Source of the DNA: Chloroflexota bacterium
GTDB lineage: Bacteria; Chloroflexota; Anaerolineae; Ardenticatenales; Ardenticatenaceae
Direction of reading: 5' to 3'
Assembly: GCA_003520455.1 (NCBI GenBank)
Contig: DOUV01000162.1
Span: 3,182-18,634 of the forward strand
Length of the DNA stretch: 15,453 nt
The position numbers were made by a program, and so were the translations under genes. The notes below the pieces were generated by a model. It was not told the DNA's origin. It searched no databases and saw nothing but the letters and a program-made list of their open reading frames with translations. The first letter of the stretch is position 1, and the number at the start of each line of letters is the position of its first letter. Positions 1 to 7,157 of the stretch are shown here, in pieces.

Positions 1-156
1 CTCGCCCCACGCCGCGCCCGTTGACCGAATCCCCAGCCCTGTCTCAGCCGGAGCGGTCAGCACTCGGGACGCCCGCCTCGGAGTCCTGAGTTCCCGGCCG
101 CTTCGCTGCGAATGGCACACTGCGGATACCGAACGGTAACCAAAGGAGACCGTGGC
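1..156. other. Upstream edge region, no confident gene
   Basis: No recognisable gene is seen before the first ATPase. One plus-strand frame is open from the window edge to TAA at 137-139, and another to TGA at 87-89. Either could be the tail of an upstream gene such as the missing ECF S component, but both tails are Pro/Arg/Ser-rich and match nothing I recognise. Bases 142-149 (AAAGGAGA) are the ribosome binding site that sets the GTG start of the next gene at 157. Confidence 0.4.
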
Positions 157-1041
157 GTGAGAGACGAGCCTGATGAAGAGCCAATCGTCCTGGTCCAAAA
201 TCTCTTCTTTCAGTATCCGGTTGCGCCTGAGCCTGCACTCGGCGGCATCAGCTTTTCGATCCGTCGGGGCGAGTTCATTGGCATCACGGGTCCTTCCGGC
301 GCCGGCAAGACGACGCTTGCGCTCTGTCTGCGCGGACTGATTCCCCATGCAGTGACCGGCAAGATGCAAGGTCAAGTCACGGTTTGCGGTATGGACACCC
401 GGCAGAACTCGGCTGCTCAAATCGGGCAACGAGTGGGCCTCGTCTTTCAAGACCCTGAAGCTCAGATCATCGGCTTGACGGTTGCCGAGGACCTCGCCTT
501 TGGACCGGAGAACTACGAGTGGTCGCGCGAACAGATCCTCAAGCGGATCCCCGAACTGCTTCAGCTCGTACGACTCGACGGGTTTCAAGAGCGAGAGACC
601 TACAGCCTTTCGGGCGGTCAGAAGCAGCGTGTCGCGATTGCGAGCGCCCTGATGATGACGCCAGAACTCTTAATTCTGGATGAGCCGACCTCGGAGCTGG
701 ACCCAATCGGCAAGGAAGAGGTCTTCGATGCGGTCCGCCGTCTCCGCGACGAGCACAACGTCACGATTGTCATGATCGAGCATGCGGTTGAGCAACTGGC
801 GGAATTCGCCGACCGAATCATCGTGATGGACGGGGGTTCGATCGTGGCCGTCGCCCCTCCCCGCGAGCTTTTCCGAAACCTCGAGCTGTTTCACCGCACA
901 GGCGGCGAGCGACTTCCCCAGGTAGCTGAGTTGCTGTTTGCCCTGGAGCAGAGAGGCATGCTCACGCCTGACCGCTTCACTCCCCGTGAAGGCGAAGCGG
1001 TGGCAGTCCTCAACGAGTTATTAGGAGCACCAGATGCGTAA
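157..1041 (+). CDS. ecfA1: ECF transporter ATPase subunit A1 (EcfA1/CbiO type)
   Basis: This is one of the two cytoplasmic ATPases that power an energy-coupling-factor importer. Walker A GPSGAGKTT lies at residues 45-53, the Q-loop in VFQDPEAQI near 90-100, the complete signature LSGGQ at 151-155, Walker B LLILDEP with D175/E176, and the H-loop histidine at 209. All catalytic elements are present. The EcfA-type C-terminal extension follows from about residue 225. I chose GTG at 157 because AAAGGAGA sits seven bases upstream. An in-frame ATG at 112 would add 15 unconserved residues and has no ribosome binding site. The gene overlaps the second ATPase by 8 bases, so the two are translationally coupled. 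The family is certain. The transported substrate cannot be read from this subunit. Confidence 0.93.
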   Translation: MRDEPDEEPIVLVQNLFFQYPVAPEPALGGISFSIRRGEFIGITGPSGAGKTTLALCLRGLIPHAVTGKMQGQVTVCGMDTRQNSAAQIGQRVGLVFQDPEAQIIGLTVAEDLAFGPENYEWSREQILKRIPELLQLVRLDGFQERETYSLSGGQKQRVAIASALMMTPELLILDEPTSELDPIGKEEVFDAVRRLRDEHNVTIVMIEHAVEQLAEFADRIIVMDGGSIVAVAPPRELFRNLELFHRTGGERLPQVAELLFALEQRGMLTPDRFTPREGEAVAVLNELLGAPDA

Positions 1042-1882
1042 GGCGAATGGAGCGATCATTCAGGTCTGCAGTGTCTCTTTCTGGTACGGGACAGACAAGA
1101 CACCGGTACTCGAACAGGTGAGCCTGGAGATCGAGCGTGGTGAGTTTGTTGCTTTCATCGGCCAGAACGGGGCCGGCAAAACGACCTTAGCCAAGCTCTT
1201 CAACGGCATCTTACTGCCCTCGGACGGCTCTGTCCTGGTCGAGGGGCGCAACACGCGCGAGGCCGGGCTCGAGGCGCTGGCTCGCATTGTCGGGTATTGT
1301 TACCAGAACCCCGACCATCAGATCTTCTCTCGGACCGTCAAAGACGAAATCGCCTTTGGTCCGCGGAACCTTGGCATGACGTCTGAGCAGGTGGAACAGG
1401 CAGTTGCCCAGGCGCTCCGCCTCGTTGAGATGGAACAGCTTGCATCCAGCCCGCCATTCCTGCTTGGACGGGGCCAGCGCCAAAAACTCGCCGTGGCTTC
1501 GATCCTTGCAATGGGCTCACCGGTTCTCGTGGTGGACGAGCCGACCACCGGGCTGGATCTGCGTGGAACGCGCAGCATCATGAATCTGCTCAACCAGTGG
1601 AACCAGGATGGACGCACAATTGTGATCATAACACACGATATGAATATCGTTGCCGAGTACGCCCAGCGAGTCGTGGTCATGGCGAGCGGCAAGATCCTGG
1701 CTGATGGCCCGACGCGCGAGGTGCTCTCCGACGAAGCGACTCTGGCTCAGGCCTTCCTCAAAGCACCGCAGATCACGCGTGTGGCCCAGCAACTCGATCC
1801 CCGTTTCGGCTTACGGCGGGACATTCTGACAGTGGAGGAGATGCTGCGTGAGATCACGCAGCGCGTGAAAGTAAGCCCTTGA
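1034..1882 (+). CDS. ecfA2: ECF transporter ATPase subunit A2
   Basis: This is the second, non-identical ATPase of the ECF module, expected to dimerise with the preceding protein and bind EcfT. Walker A GQNGAGKTT is at residues 43-51, the Q-loop in YCYQNPDHQIF near 95-100, Walker B VLVVDEP with D168/E169, and the H-loop histidine at 201. The ABC signature is altered: residues 144-148 read LGRGQ instead of LSGGQ, so the ATP site this motif completes may be weaker. LGxG-type signatures may be normal in some ECF A2 subunits, so this need not mean loss of function. The ATG at 1034 has AGGAG about seven bases upstream, inside the end of the previous gene. The length of 282 aa is normal for the family. 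Confidence 0.92.
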   Translation: MRKANGAIIQVCSVSFWYGTDKTPVLEQVSLEIERGEFVAFIGQNGAGKTTLAKLFNGILLPSDGSVLVEGRNTREAGLEALARIVGYCYQNPDHQIFSRTVKDEIAFGPRNLGMTSEQVEQAVAQALRLVEMEQLASSPPFLLGRGQRQKLAVASILAMGSPVLVVDEPTTGLDLRGTRSIMNLLNQWNQDGRTIVIITHDMNIVAEYAQRVVVMASGKILADGPTREVLSDEATLAQAFLKAPQITRVAQQLDPRFGLRRDILTVEEMLREITQRVKVSP

Positions 1883-1901
1883 CTTGCACCAGGAGGCTGC
1901 G

Positions 1902-2705
1902 ATGCCCGTCGGTTACAGCATCTATGTCGATCGTCCTTCAACGCTCCACCAGCGAATTGATCCGCGCACCAAACTCGCATTGCTTTTCACTATGTTTGTC
2001 CTGGCGCTGATTTTCAATCATCCCCTCCCGCTGGCGCTCCTCCTTGCCGGCGTTATCGGTGCCGGCATCTGGGCTCAGCTGTCATTGCGCCAGCTGCTGC
2101 CCTTTCTCCTGCCCGCAACCTGGTTTCTGATCCTCGGCATCGTCATCTGGCCGTTTTACATTCATCAGGGACGCCCCCTCTTCACCATTTTGGGCAGCAC
2201 AATTACGCTGGATGGCATCCTGTTCGGTTTGGCAATGGGACTTCGCGTGGCGTTGATGGTAGCCGCAGCCGGTGTCTGGATGATGACGACTTCCCCCCAG
2301 AAGATGACGCTTGGGCTGCTCAAGATGGGCATGCCGTATAAAGCAGGGCTGGCCATGTCGACGGCAATCCGCTTCATCCCTCTGATCAATGCTGAGCGCA
2401 CCACCATCGTAGAAGCTCAACGCGCGCGCGGCTTACGCCTGGAACGGGGCAATCCCCTGGCGCGGGCCGGCAAGTCCGTTGCCGTGATCGGACCGATGTT
2501 TCTGCGGGCGATCGATCTCGCGCAGGCGCTGGCTGTCGCACTGGACGCGCGCGGGTTTGGCGCCAGGCCGCAGCGATCGAGCATTTTCACGATCGAGATC
2601 ACACTAACCGATCGATTGATCATGTTCGCCTGCCTGGCGGCCGTGATCGTCGGGCTTGTTCTGCGCCTATTCGGCATTGGCGTGATCGTGAAGGGGTACC
2701 TCTAG
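1902..2705 (+). CDS. ecfT: ECF transporter transmembrane subunit EcfT
   Basis: This is the integral membrane coupling subunit that links the two ATPases to an S component. The 267-aa protein has hydrophobic segments near residues 24-40, 43-60, 66-85, 105-128 and 240-262. It also has the long cytoplasmic coupling region with both Ala-Arg-Gly motifs typical of EcfT: ARGLRLERG near 175-183 and DARGFGA near 215-222. The stretch around AIRFIPLI near residue 160 is also family-typical. I chose ATG 1902 because AGGAGG at 1891-1896 is five bases upstream. A TTG at 1884 in the same frame would add six residues with no ribosome binding site. It follows the ATPases by 19 bases, giving the order A1-A2-T. 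No S component is seen downstream. Confidence 0.93.
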   Translation: MPVGYSIYVDRPSTLHQRIDPRTKLALLFTMFVLALIFNHPLPLALLLAGVIGAGIWAQLSLRQLLPFLLPATWFLILGIVIWPFYIHQGRPLFTILGSTITLDGILFGLAMGLRVALMVAAAGVWMMTTSPQKMTLGLLKMGMPYKAGLAMSTAIRFIPLINAERTTIVEAQRARGLRLERGNPLARAGKSVAVIGPMFLRAIDLAQALAVALDARGFGARPQRSSIFTIEITLTDRLIMFACLAAVIVGLVLRLFGIGVIVKGYL

Positions 2706-2708
2706 CGC

Positions 2709-3650
2709 ATGGCCGAACTGTACACCCTGGGGAACTTCACGATTGACGACATCGTGTTGCATGACGGCCGAACATGGATCGATCAGGCCGGCGGTAACGT
2801 CCTCTATTCGGCGCTGGGCGCCAAGATCTGGCTCTCGGAGGTGGGAATCATCGCGCGAATCGGCAACGACCTGCCCGAGCGCTACCTGGACATGCTGGCA
2901 ACGTTCGACCTCGAACTCGTCCTGACCCACCTGCCGCGGCCGAATCTACACGACTGGGCCTTGTACGAGCCGGATGGGAGCCGCCAGTTCATCAATCATC
3001 GCCGCTCGGGCGACAACGACGAGATGTCGATTCGCGCCGCCGAGATCCTCCCGGTCCAGCGCACTGGACAGGCCTACCACATCGCGCCGATGCCAACTCT
3101 ACGGCAAAGGGAACTCGTGCATGCCCTGAAGCGCCCAGACAATCTGGTCGCCCTCGATCCTCACGAGCTCTTTCTCGAAGGCTTTGAAAATCTTCTGTGG
3201 GAGACGCTCCGGCACGTCGATTTCTTCTTGCCGAGCCGTGAGGAGGCGCGCCGCCTGATCGGGAGCGACGTCCCGGAGCGCGCGGTCAAGGAGTTCGCTC
3301 GCTGCGGCCCACGGGTGACGGTCGTGAAATTGGATACTGAGGGATCCCTGGTTTACGAAGCCGCGGGCGATCGTCTCACGCATGTGCCGATCTACGCAGC
3401 GAAGGCCGTTGACGTGACCGGGGCAGGTGATGCGTATTGCGGCGGGTTCCTCGCCGGTTATCTGCTCCACGGGGATCCGGTTGAAGCGGCTTGCCACGGG
3501 ACTGTCTCAGCTTCCTATGTCGTGGAAAGCCTGGGAGCCCTCCATGTGCGCCGGCCCTCGCGCGGCGAGGCGGAGGCGCGGGTGGCATCGGTCCGAGAGA
3601 GGACCACAGCAATGACTGCTTTCACTCCGAAGACCGAAAGGGTGCAATGA
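2709..3650 (+). CDS. PfkB-family carbohydrate kinase
   Basis: This is a ribokinase/PfkB-fold kinase that should phosphorylate a sugar or sugar derivative with ATP. The N-terminal glycine switch is visible as AGGNVLYSALGA (about residues 27-38), followed by GIIARIGND. The C-terminal signature DVTGAGD occupies residues 235-241, with D241 the expected catalytic base and GAG the anion hole. At 313 aa it has normal length. It starts three bases after the ecfT stop. The Shine-Dalgarno (GGGG at 2693-2696) is rather distant, so coupling to ecfT is likely. Next to a SIS protein it resembles the FrlD/FrlB pair (fructoselysine 6-kinase and deglycase), but PfkB substrates cannot be assigned from motifs. 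Nucleoside, fructose or 2-keto-sugar-acid kinases remain possible. Confidence 0.9.
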   Translation: MAELYTLGNFTIDDIVLHDGRTWIDQAGGNVLYSALGAKIWLSEVGIIARIGNDLPERYLDMLATFDLELVLTHLPRPNLHDWALYEPDGSRQFINHRRSGDNDEMSIRAAEILPVQRTGQAYHIAPMPTLRQRELVHALKRPDNLVALDPHELFLEGFENLLWETLRHVDFFLPSREEARRLIGSDVPERAVKEFARCGPRVTVVKLDTEGSLVYEAAGDRLTHVPIYAAKAVDVTGAGDAYCGGFLAGYLLHGDPVEAACHGTVSASYVVESLGALHVRRPSRGEAEARVASVRERTTAMTAFTPKTERVQ

Positions 3651-3660
3651 AGGCATGGAC

Positions 3661-4779
3661 ATGAAAAACCTGACGCTTCAATGGGACAACATGCGGGCTG
3701 GTATCGACGCTCAGGTACCTTTCGTACGGGATGGGGCGCGAGCCTGTTACCAGCAGGTGAAAGAGGAACTACGGGATCTCAAGACGCCGAGCCGCGTCTA
3801 CCTGGTCGGCTGCGGCGACTCGTGGTATAGCGGAATGGCAACGCGGTTGGCGTTTGAAGAGTGGGCCGGACGGCCAACCGAGGCCCTGCAAGCAATGGAG
3901 TTTTCACGCTACCTGGTCCGCTACGCTCCCTCGGATAGCTGGGTGATCGCCACCTCGAATTCAGGCCGCGTCTCACGGACGATCGAATGCGTCAAGCGCG
4001 CGCGGGGCGAGGGCCTCACGACCATTGGGCTGACCAGCGCGCTTGACAGCCCGCTCGCGCAGGCGGCCGCCTCCGTGCTCGACTTGGGATATACAGAGCG
4101 TCGCTTTGGCCCAGGCACGAGCTCATATACGGCTTCGATGCTGCTCTCCTACATACTGGCGCTCTATCTTGGCGAGCTCAGCGGGCGGCTCTCGCCGTGT
4201 GAGGTTGAAACCCAACTGGAGTACATCTCTTCACTGGCGGACCCCATGCGCAAAACACTCGCTGCCATCGACGCGCCACTCCAGCAGTTGGCGCAGCGTG
4301 TCCCGCTCGCGGCGAAAATCGCCTTCCTGGGTGCAGGCCCTAATTACGGGACGGCGTTCTTCTCGATGGCCAAGCTGATCGAGGCAGCGCGCCATAACAC
4401 AATCGGACAAGAGCTGGAAGAGTGGGCCCACGAGCAATACTTTGTTACCGGACTCGACACGTACACATTCGTTCTGGCACCGCGGGGTGCGGGTCTGGAC
4501 CGGGCGCGCGAGCAGCTATTCGCCGTCAGGGCAATGGGAAGTCATGCAATTGCCGTCTGTGAAGCGGATGATCACGAGACGCGATCACTCGCCGACTTGA
4601 GCGTGCCAGTCTTTGGTCAGCCCGACGAGATTGTCTCCCCGTTGCTCTACTGCCTGCCAGCCGAGGTCTTCGCCTTGTACTTCGGGATCTCCAAGGGTCT
4701 GACAATGCTCGGCTTCGACGACGAGCATCGCAAGCAAGTCAACTTCCGCCAGATTTTCCAGAGCCAGATCATGCCATGA
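3661..4779 (+). CDS. Tandem SIS-domain sugar-phosphate isomerase/deglycase-like protein
   Basis: The protein has two SIS (sugar isomerase) domains, as in the isomerase half of GlmS, AgaS and FrlB. SIS1 opens with VYLVGCGDS (residues 46-54) and carries the phosphate-binding loop ATSNSG near 97-102. SIS2 opens with IAFLGAGPNYGTA near 218-230. Between these lies E-L-E-E-W-A-H-E (251-258), at the place where GlmS/FrlB relatives carry a functional Glu-rich helix. It should act on a phosphorylated amino or keto sugar in the cytoplasm, plausibly the product of the preceding kinase. There is no glutaminase domain, so it is not a full GlmS. I chose ATG 3661 because AAGG at 3650-3653 is seven bases upstream. 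ATG 3655 is the alternative and adds two residues. Its stop overlaps the next start as ATGA. Confidence 0.86.
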   Translation: MKNLTLQWDNMRAGIDAQVPFVRDGARACYQQVKEELRDLKTPSRVYLVGCGDSWYSGMATRLAFEEWAGRPTEALQAMEFSRYLVRYAPSDSWVIATSNSGRVSRTIECVKRARGEGLTTIGLTSALDSPLAQAAASVLDLGYTERRFGPGTSSYTASMLLSYILALYLGELSGRLSPCEVETQLEYISSLADPMRKTLAAIDAPLQQLAQRVPLAAKIAFLGAGPNYGTAFFSMAKLIEAARHNTIGQELEEWAHEQYFVTGLDTYTFVLAPRGAGLDRAREQLFAVRAMGSHAIAVCEADDHETRSLADLSVPVFGQPDEIVSPLLYCLPAEVFALYFGISKGLTMLGFDDEHRKQVNFRQIFQSQIMP

Positions 4780-5549
4780 ATACCGAGAGATTCGGCAATC
4801 GGGTTGCCATCGTGACCGGCGGCGCAAAAGGGATTGGAGCTGCGACGACTCGCCTCCTGGCGCGTGGGGGTGCAGCAGTAGTCATCGGCGATACCGACCT
4901 GGAGGCCGGAGCGATGCTTGTAGAAGAATTACGGACCGAAGGAAATCCGGCCTCTTTCGTCGCCACGGATGTCAGCCAGGCTGTCGACGCTCGCCGACTC
5001 ATCGAGTGCACCGAGGAGCAGTTCGGCGCCGTGGATATCTTGATCAACAACGCCGGAATCGCGCTCGCGAAGTCGACGACCGAGACCAGTGAGGAGGAGT
5101 GGGATCGCATCATCAGGGTGAACCTGACCGGCGCCTGGCTGTGCGCCAAATTCGCAATCCCGGCGATGAAGCGGCGTGGAGGCGGGGCGATCGTGAACGT
5201 GGCGTCGAACGCCGGTCTGGTCGGCTTCCCCAACCTTGCGGCCTACTGTGCTTCGAAGGGTGGGCTCGTCCTCCTGACGAAGGCCATGGCGCTCGACTGT
5301 GCCCGCGATAAGATTCGCGTCAACGCCGTCTGTCCTGGGCACACCAGAACACCGATGGGGGACGGTTTTGTGGCGGCGCAACCGAACCCTGAGGCCTTTA
5401 TCGCCGAGTTCATCAATGGCCAGCATCCGATCGGGCGGATGGCTGAAGCGAACGAAATCGCCGAGGTGATCGGCTTCCTCGCCAGCGGGGCGGCCTCGTT
5501 TGTCACCGGCGCAGTCCTCGCGGCCGACGGTGGGTATACCACGCGCTAG
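4776..5549 (+). CDS. SDR-family NAD(P)-dependent oxidoreductase
   Basis: This is a classical short-chain dehydrogenase of 257 aa. The cofactor motif TGGAKGIG is at residues 14-21, and D39 at the end of beta-2 suggests NAD(H) preference. NNAG is at 91-94. The catalytic tetrad is N116, S144, Y157 and K161 (YCASK). The C-terminal segment VTGAVLAADGGYTTR is family-typical. It should oxidise or reduce a hydroxyl/keto group of a sugar or polyol-like substrate, consistent with an operon handling a kinased and isomerised sugar. It starts by a 4-base ATGA overlap with the SIS gene. The TAG stop (5547-5549) lies inside the left end of the inverted-repeat element at 5546-5703, so the insertion appears to have provided the stop with little or no loss of protein. 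Confidence 0.93.
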   Translation: MNTERFGNRVAIVTGGAKGIGAATTRLLARGGAAVVIGDTDLEAGAMLVEELRTEGNPASFVATDVSQAVDARRLIECTEEQFGAVDILINNAGIALAKSTTETSEEEWDRIIRVNLTGAWLCAKFAIPAMKRRGGGAIVNVASNAGLVGFPNLAAYCASKGGLVLLTKAMALDCARDKIRVNAVCPGHTRTPMGDGFVAAQPNPEAFIAEFINGQHPIGRMAEANEIAEVIGFLASGAASFVTGAVLAADGGYTTR

Positions 5550-5703
5550 AGCGGCGGTCAAGTAATCCCGCGGGGGAGGGAAAAGACTTCCGAAGTCTTG
5601 TTCGCAGCCGGTGCTCGCCTCTCTCACTGCCGTCGGAGCGCGCTGTGGGCCAGCACGGTCGCTCCCAGACTTCGGAAGTCTGAGGACTTGACCGGCGCTC
5701 TAG
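5546..5703. mobile_element. MITE-like inverted-repeat element, copy 1
   Basis: The 158-bp segment is bounded by near-perfect 17-bp terminal inverted repeats: CTAGAGCGGCGGTCAAG at 5546-5562 and CTTGACCGGCGCTCTAG at 5687-5703, with one mismatch. Inside are two inverted copies of a hairpin-forming motif, AGACTTCCGAAGTCT (5584-5598) and AGACTTCGGAAGTCT (5668-5682 approximately). No transposase frame is present. Both ends carry CTAG, which would fit insertion at a CTAG target with TA duplication, as described for IS630-type transposases. The assignment to that group is inference. It separates the SDR gene from a decayed SDR/MDR remnant. Confidence 0.82.
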
Positions 5704-5781
5704 GATCCTTTCCGGAAAGAGAACCTCTCCGGGAATCGAGCGATTGGAAAGACGGCGACAACTGTGCCTGAGAGGAAAGCG

Positions 5782-5898
5782 ATGCGCTTTCGAGACCACG
5801 TTGCAATTGTCACGGGTGCGGCCTCGGGGATTGGCCGCGCCATCGCAATCACCTTCGCGCGCGAAGGCGCGCGAGTCGTCCTTGCCGACGTGTGGAAT
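5782..5898 (+). pseudogene. 5' fragment of an SDR oxidoreductase
   Basis: This frame starts with ATG 5782, preceded by AGAGGA at 5771-5776. It encodes about 39 residues of an SDR N-terminus: VAIVTGAASGIG (the TGxxxGxG cofactor motif), then AITFAREGARVVLADV (beta-2 with its Asp). After about residue 39 the family similarity stops. NNAG and YxxxK are absent, so the protein cannot be catalytic. The frame runs on as nonsense for some 60 further codons. The downstream end joins the tail of a different dehydrogenase family, which implies a deletion spanning two neighbouring genes. The exact junction lies somewhere in 5895-5945. Its intact start and ribosome binding site mean a chimeric peptide might still be made. 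Confidence 0.8.
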
Positions 5899-5944
5899 AC
5901 CTCGCGACTCGACGAAGAGATTCCGAGCACGCCCGAAGCCATCG

Positions 5945-6064
5945 GTACCACTGGAGAAGATGGTGACACACGTATTTCCACTGGAAGAGGCCCGGGAAGC
6001 TCTTCTGTATTTCACGCAGCATCCCGAGACAGCAGTGAGGGTAGCGATTCGACCAAATGGATAG
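5945..6064 (+). pseudogene. 3' fragment of a zinc-type (MDR) alcohol dehydrogenase
   Basis: In a different frame from the SDR fragment, about 39 codons encode a C-terminus typical of medium-chain sorbitol/threonine-dehydrogenase-like enzymes: PLEKMVTHVFPLEEAREAL, then VRVAIRPNG, and a stop at 6062-6064. The Rossmann and zinc-binding parts are missing. The stop overlaps the start of the M42 gene (ATGGATAG), so the original spacing of the operon at its 3' side is kept. This remnant shows the operon once encoded a second dehydrogenase pair (an SDR and an MDR). Confidence 0.75.
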
Positions 6065-7157
6065 CCACTTCAATCTCAAGATCGATCGCCTGAAAGCACG
6101 CCTCCGCGAACTCACGCACCTGAGCGGCGTCGCGAGCGCGGAAGCGGAGGTAGCACGGTATCTGTACAACGCACTCCAGCCGTTGGCCGACGAAGTGATC
6201 GCCGATGCCTACGGCAACATTATTGCGGTGCGACATGGCCGCGACCGAGGCCTGCGGCTGATGATTGCCGCGCACTCCGATGAGGTGGGACTGATGGTGC
6301 GCGCCATCAGCCCGGACGGATTCCTCCGCTTTCACACCATCGGCGCCGTCAGTCCCACGGTTCTCCCCGCAACACGCGTGCTCGTCGCGGGCAGAGTCCC
6401 GGGTGTCATCGGGACTGTGGCGGGGCACCTGGAAGTGGATGGTGTTGCGCGCACTCGCGCAGTCTCCGAGTTGCACATCGACGTTGGCGCGCGCGATGAA
6501 GCCGAGGTGCGCGCCTGGGGCGTCCGCGAGGGTGATCCTGTCACCTTCGTATCGGAGCTCATCGAGCTCCACAACCCGAGACTCGTCATGGGCAAGGCTA
6601 TTGACAATCGTATTGGCTGTGCGGTCTTACTGGAGATCTTCCATGAACTCCAGGGCGCTTCTCTGAACGGGGAGCTCTTCGGGGTCGTGAATGTCATGGA
6701 GGAGATGGGATTGCGCGGTGCCCGCATGACCACTTCCCGCGTCCGCCCCGATTGGGCCATTGCGCTCGATACGGTGCCGGCCGAAGATACGCCGCTCTCG
6801 ACCGAGCGCGCCTTTGGCCTTGGACGAGGGCCTGTGGTACAACTGATCGAGGGGCGACCCCAGGCCCTTGTGGGCACGGCGATTCACCCGAAAGTACGCG
6901 ATCTGCTTTTAGCCGTGGCAGAGTCAGCAGGAATCCCCATCCAGCTCTCGGCCCAGTACGGTCACTGGACAACCGATGCCGCCGCTATTCATCTTTCCGG
7001 CGAAGGTGTGCCGGTAGGCTCTGTATCGATCCCGCGTCGCTACTCGCACTCGCCGAATGAGCTGCTCGATCTCTCCGATGCGGCCCTTGCTGCGCAACTC
7101 CTCACGGCGCTGGTGTATCGAAACGGACAAGAGTTGAGGTTGGGAGTTCTGGAGTGA
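6057..7157 (+). CDS. M42-family metallopeptidase (SgcX/glutamyl-aminopeptidase-like)
   Basis: This is a cytoplasmic zinc or cobalt exopeptidase-fold protein of 366 aa, a normal length. Candidate di-metal ligands are all present: H73 in AHSDEVG (with D75), the bridging D183 in KAIDNRIG, E215/E216 in MEEMGLRGA, D238 in ALDTVP and H331 in RRYSHSP. Family members are aminopeptidases, often annotated as endoglucanases, and some occur in sugar operons (E. coli SgcX). The ATG at 6057 overlaps the stop of the MDR remnant, and the only Shine-Dalgarno (GAGG at 6037-6040) is 16 bases away. Translation may therefore have relied on coupling to the gene now broken. It overlaps the BtpA gene by GTGA. The natural substrate is unknown; peptide-linked or glycated compounds are one possibility. 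Confidence 0.92.
   Translation: MDSHFNLKIDRLKARLRELTHLSGVASAEAEVARYLYNALQPLADEVIADAYGNIIAVRHGRDRGLRLMIAAHSDEVGLMVRAISPDGFLRFHTIGAVSPTVLPATRVLVAGRVPGVIGTVAGHLEVDGVARTRAVSELHIDVGARDEAEVRAWGVREGDPVTFVSELIELHNPRLVMGKAIDNRIGCAVLLEIFHELQGASLNGELFGVVNVMEEMGLRGARMTTSRVRPDWAIALDTVPAEDTPLSTERAFGLGRGPVVQLIEGRPQALVGTAIHPKVRDLLLAVAESAGIPIQLSAQYGHWTTDAAAIHLSGEGVPVGSVSIPRRYSHSPNELLDLSDAALAAQLLTALVYRNGQELRLGVLE

Noticed and set aside
112..156. Upstream ATG start for the first ECF ATPase
   Set aside because: No ribosome binding site is seen, while GTG 157 has AAAGGAGA at good spacing.
4929..5627. Minus-strand open frame of 232 codons
   Set aside because: It is antisense to the SDR gene and runs into the inverted-repeat element, with no motifs.
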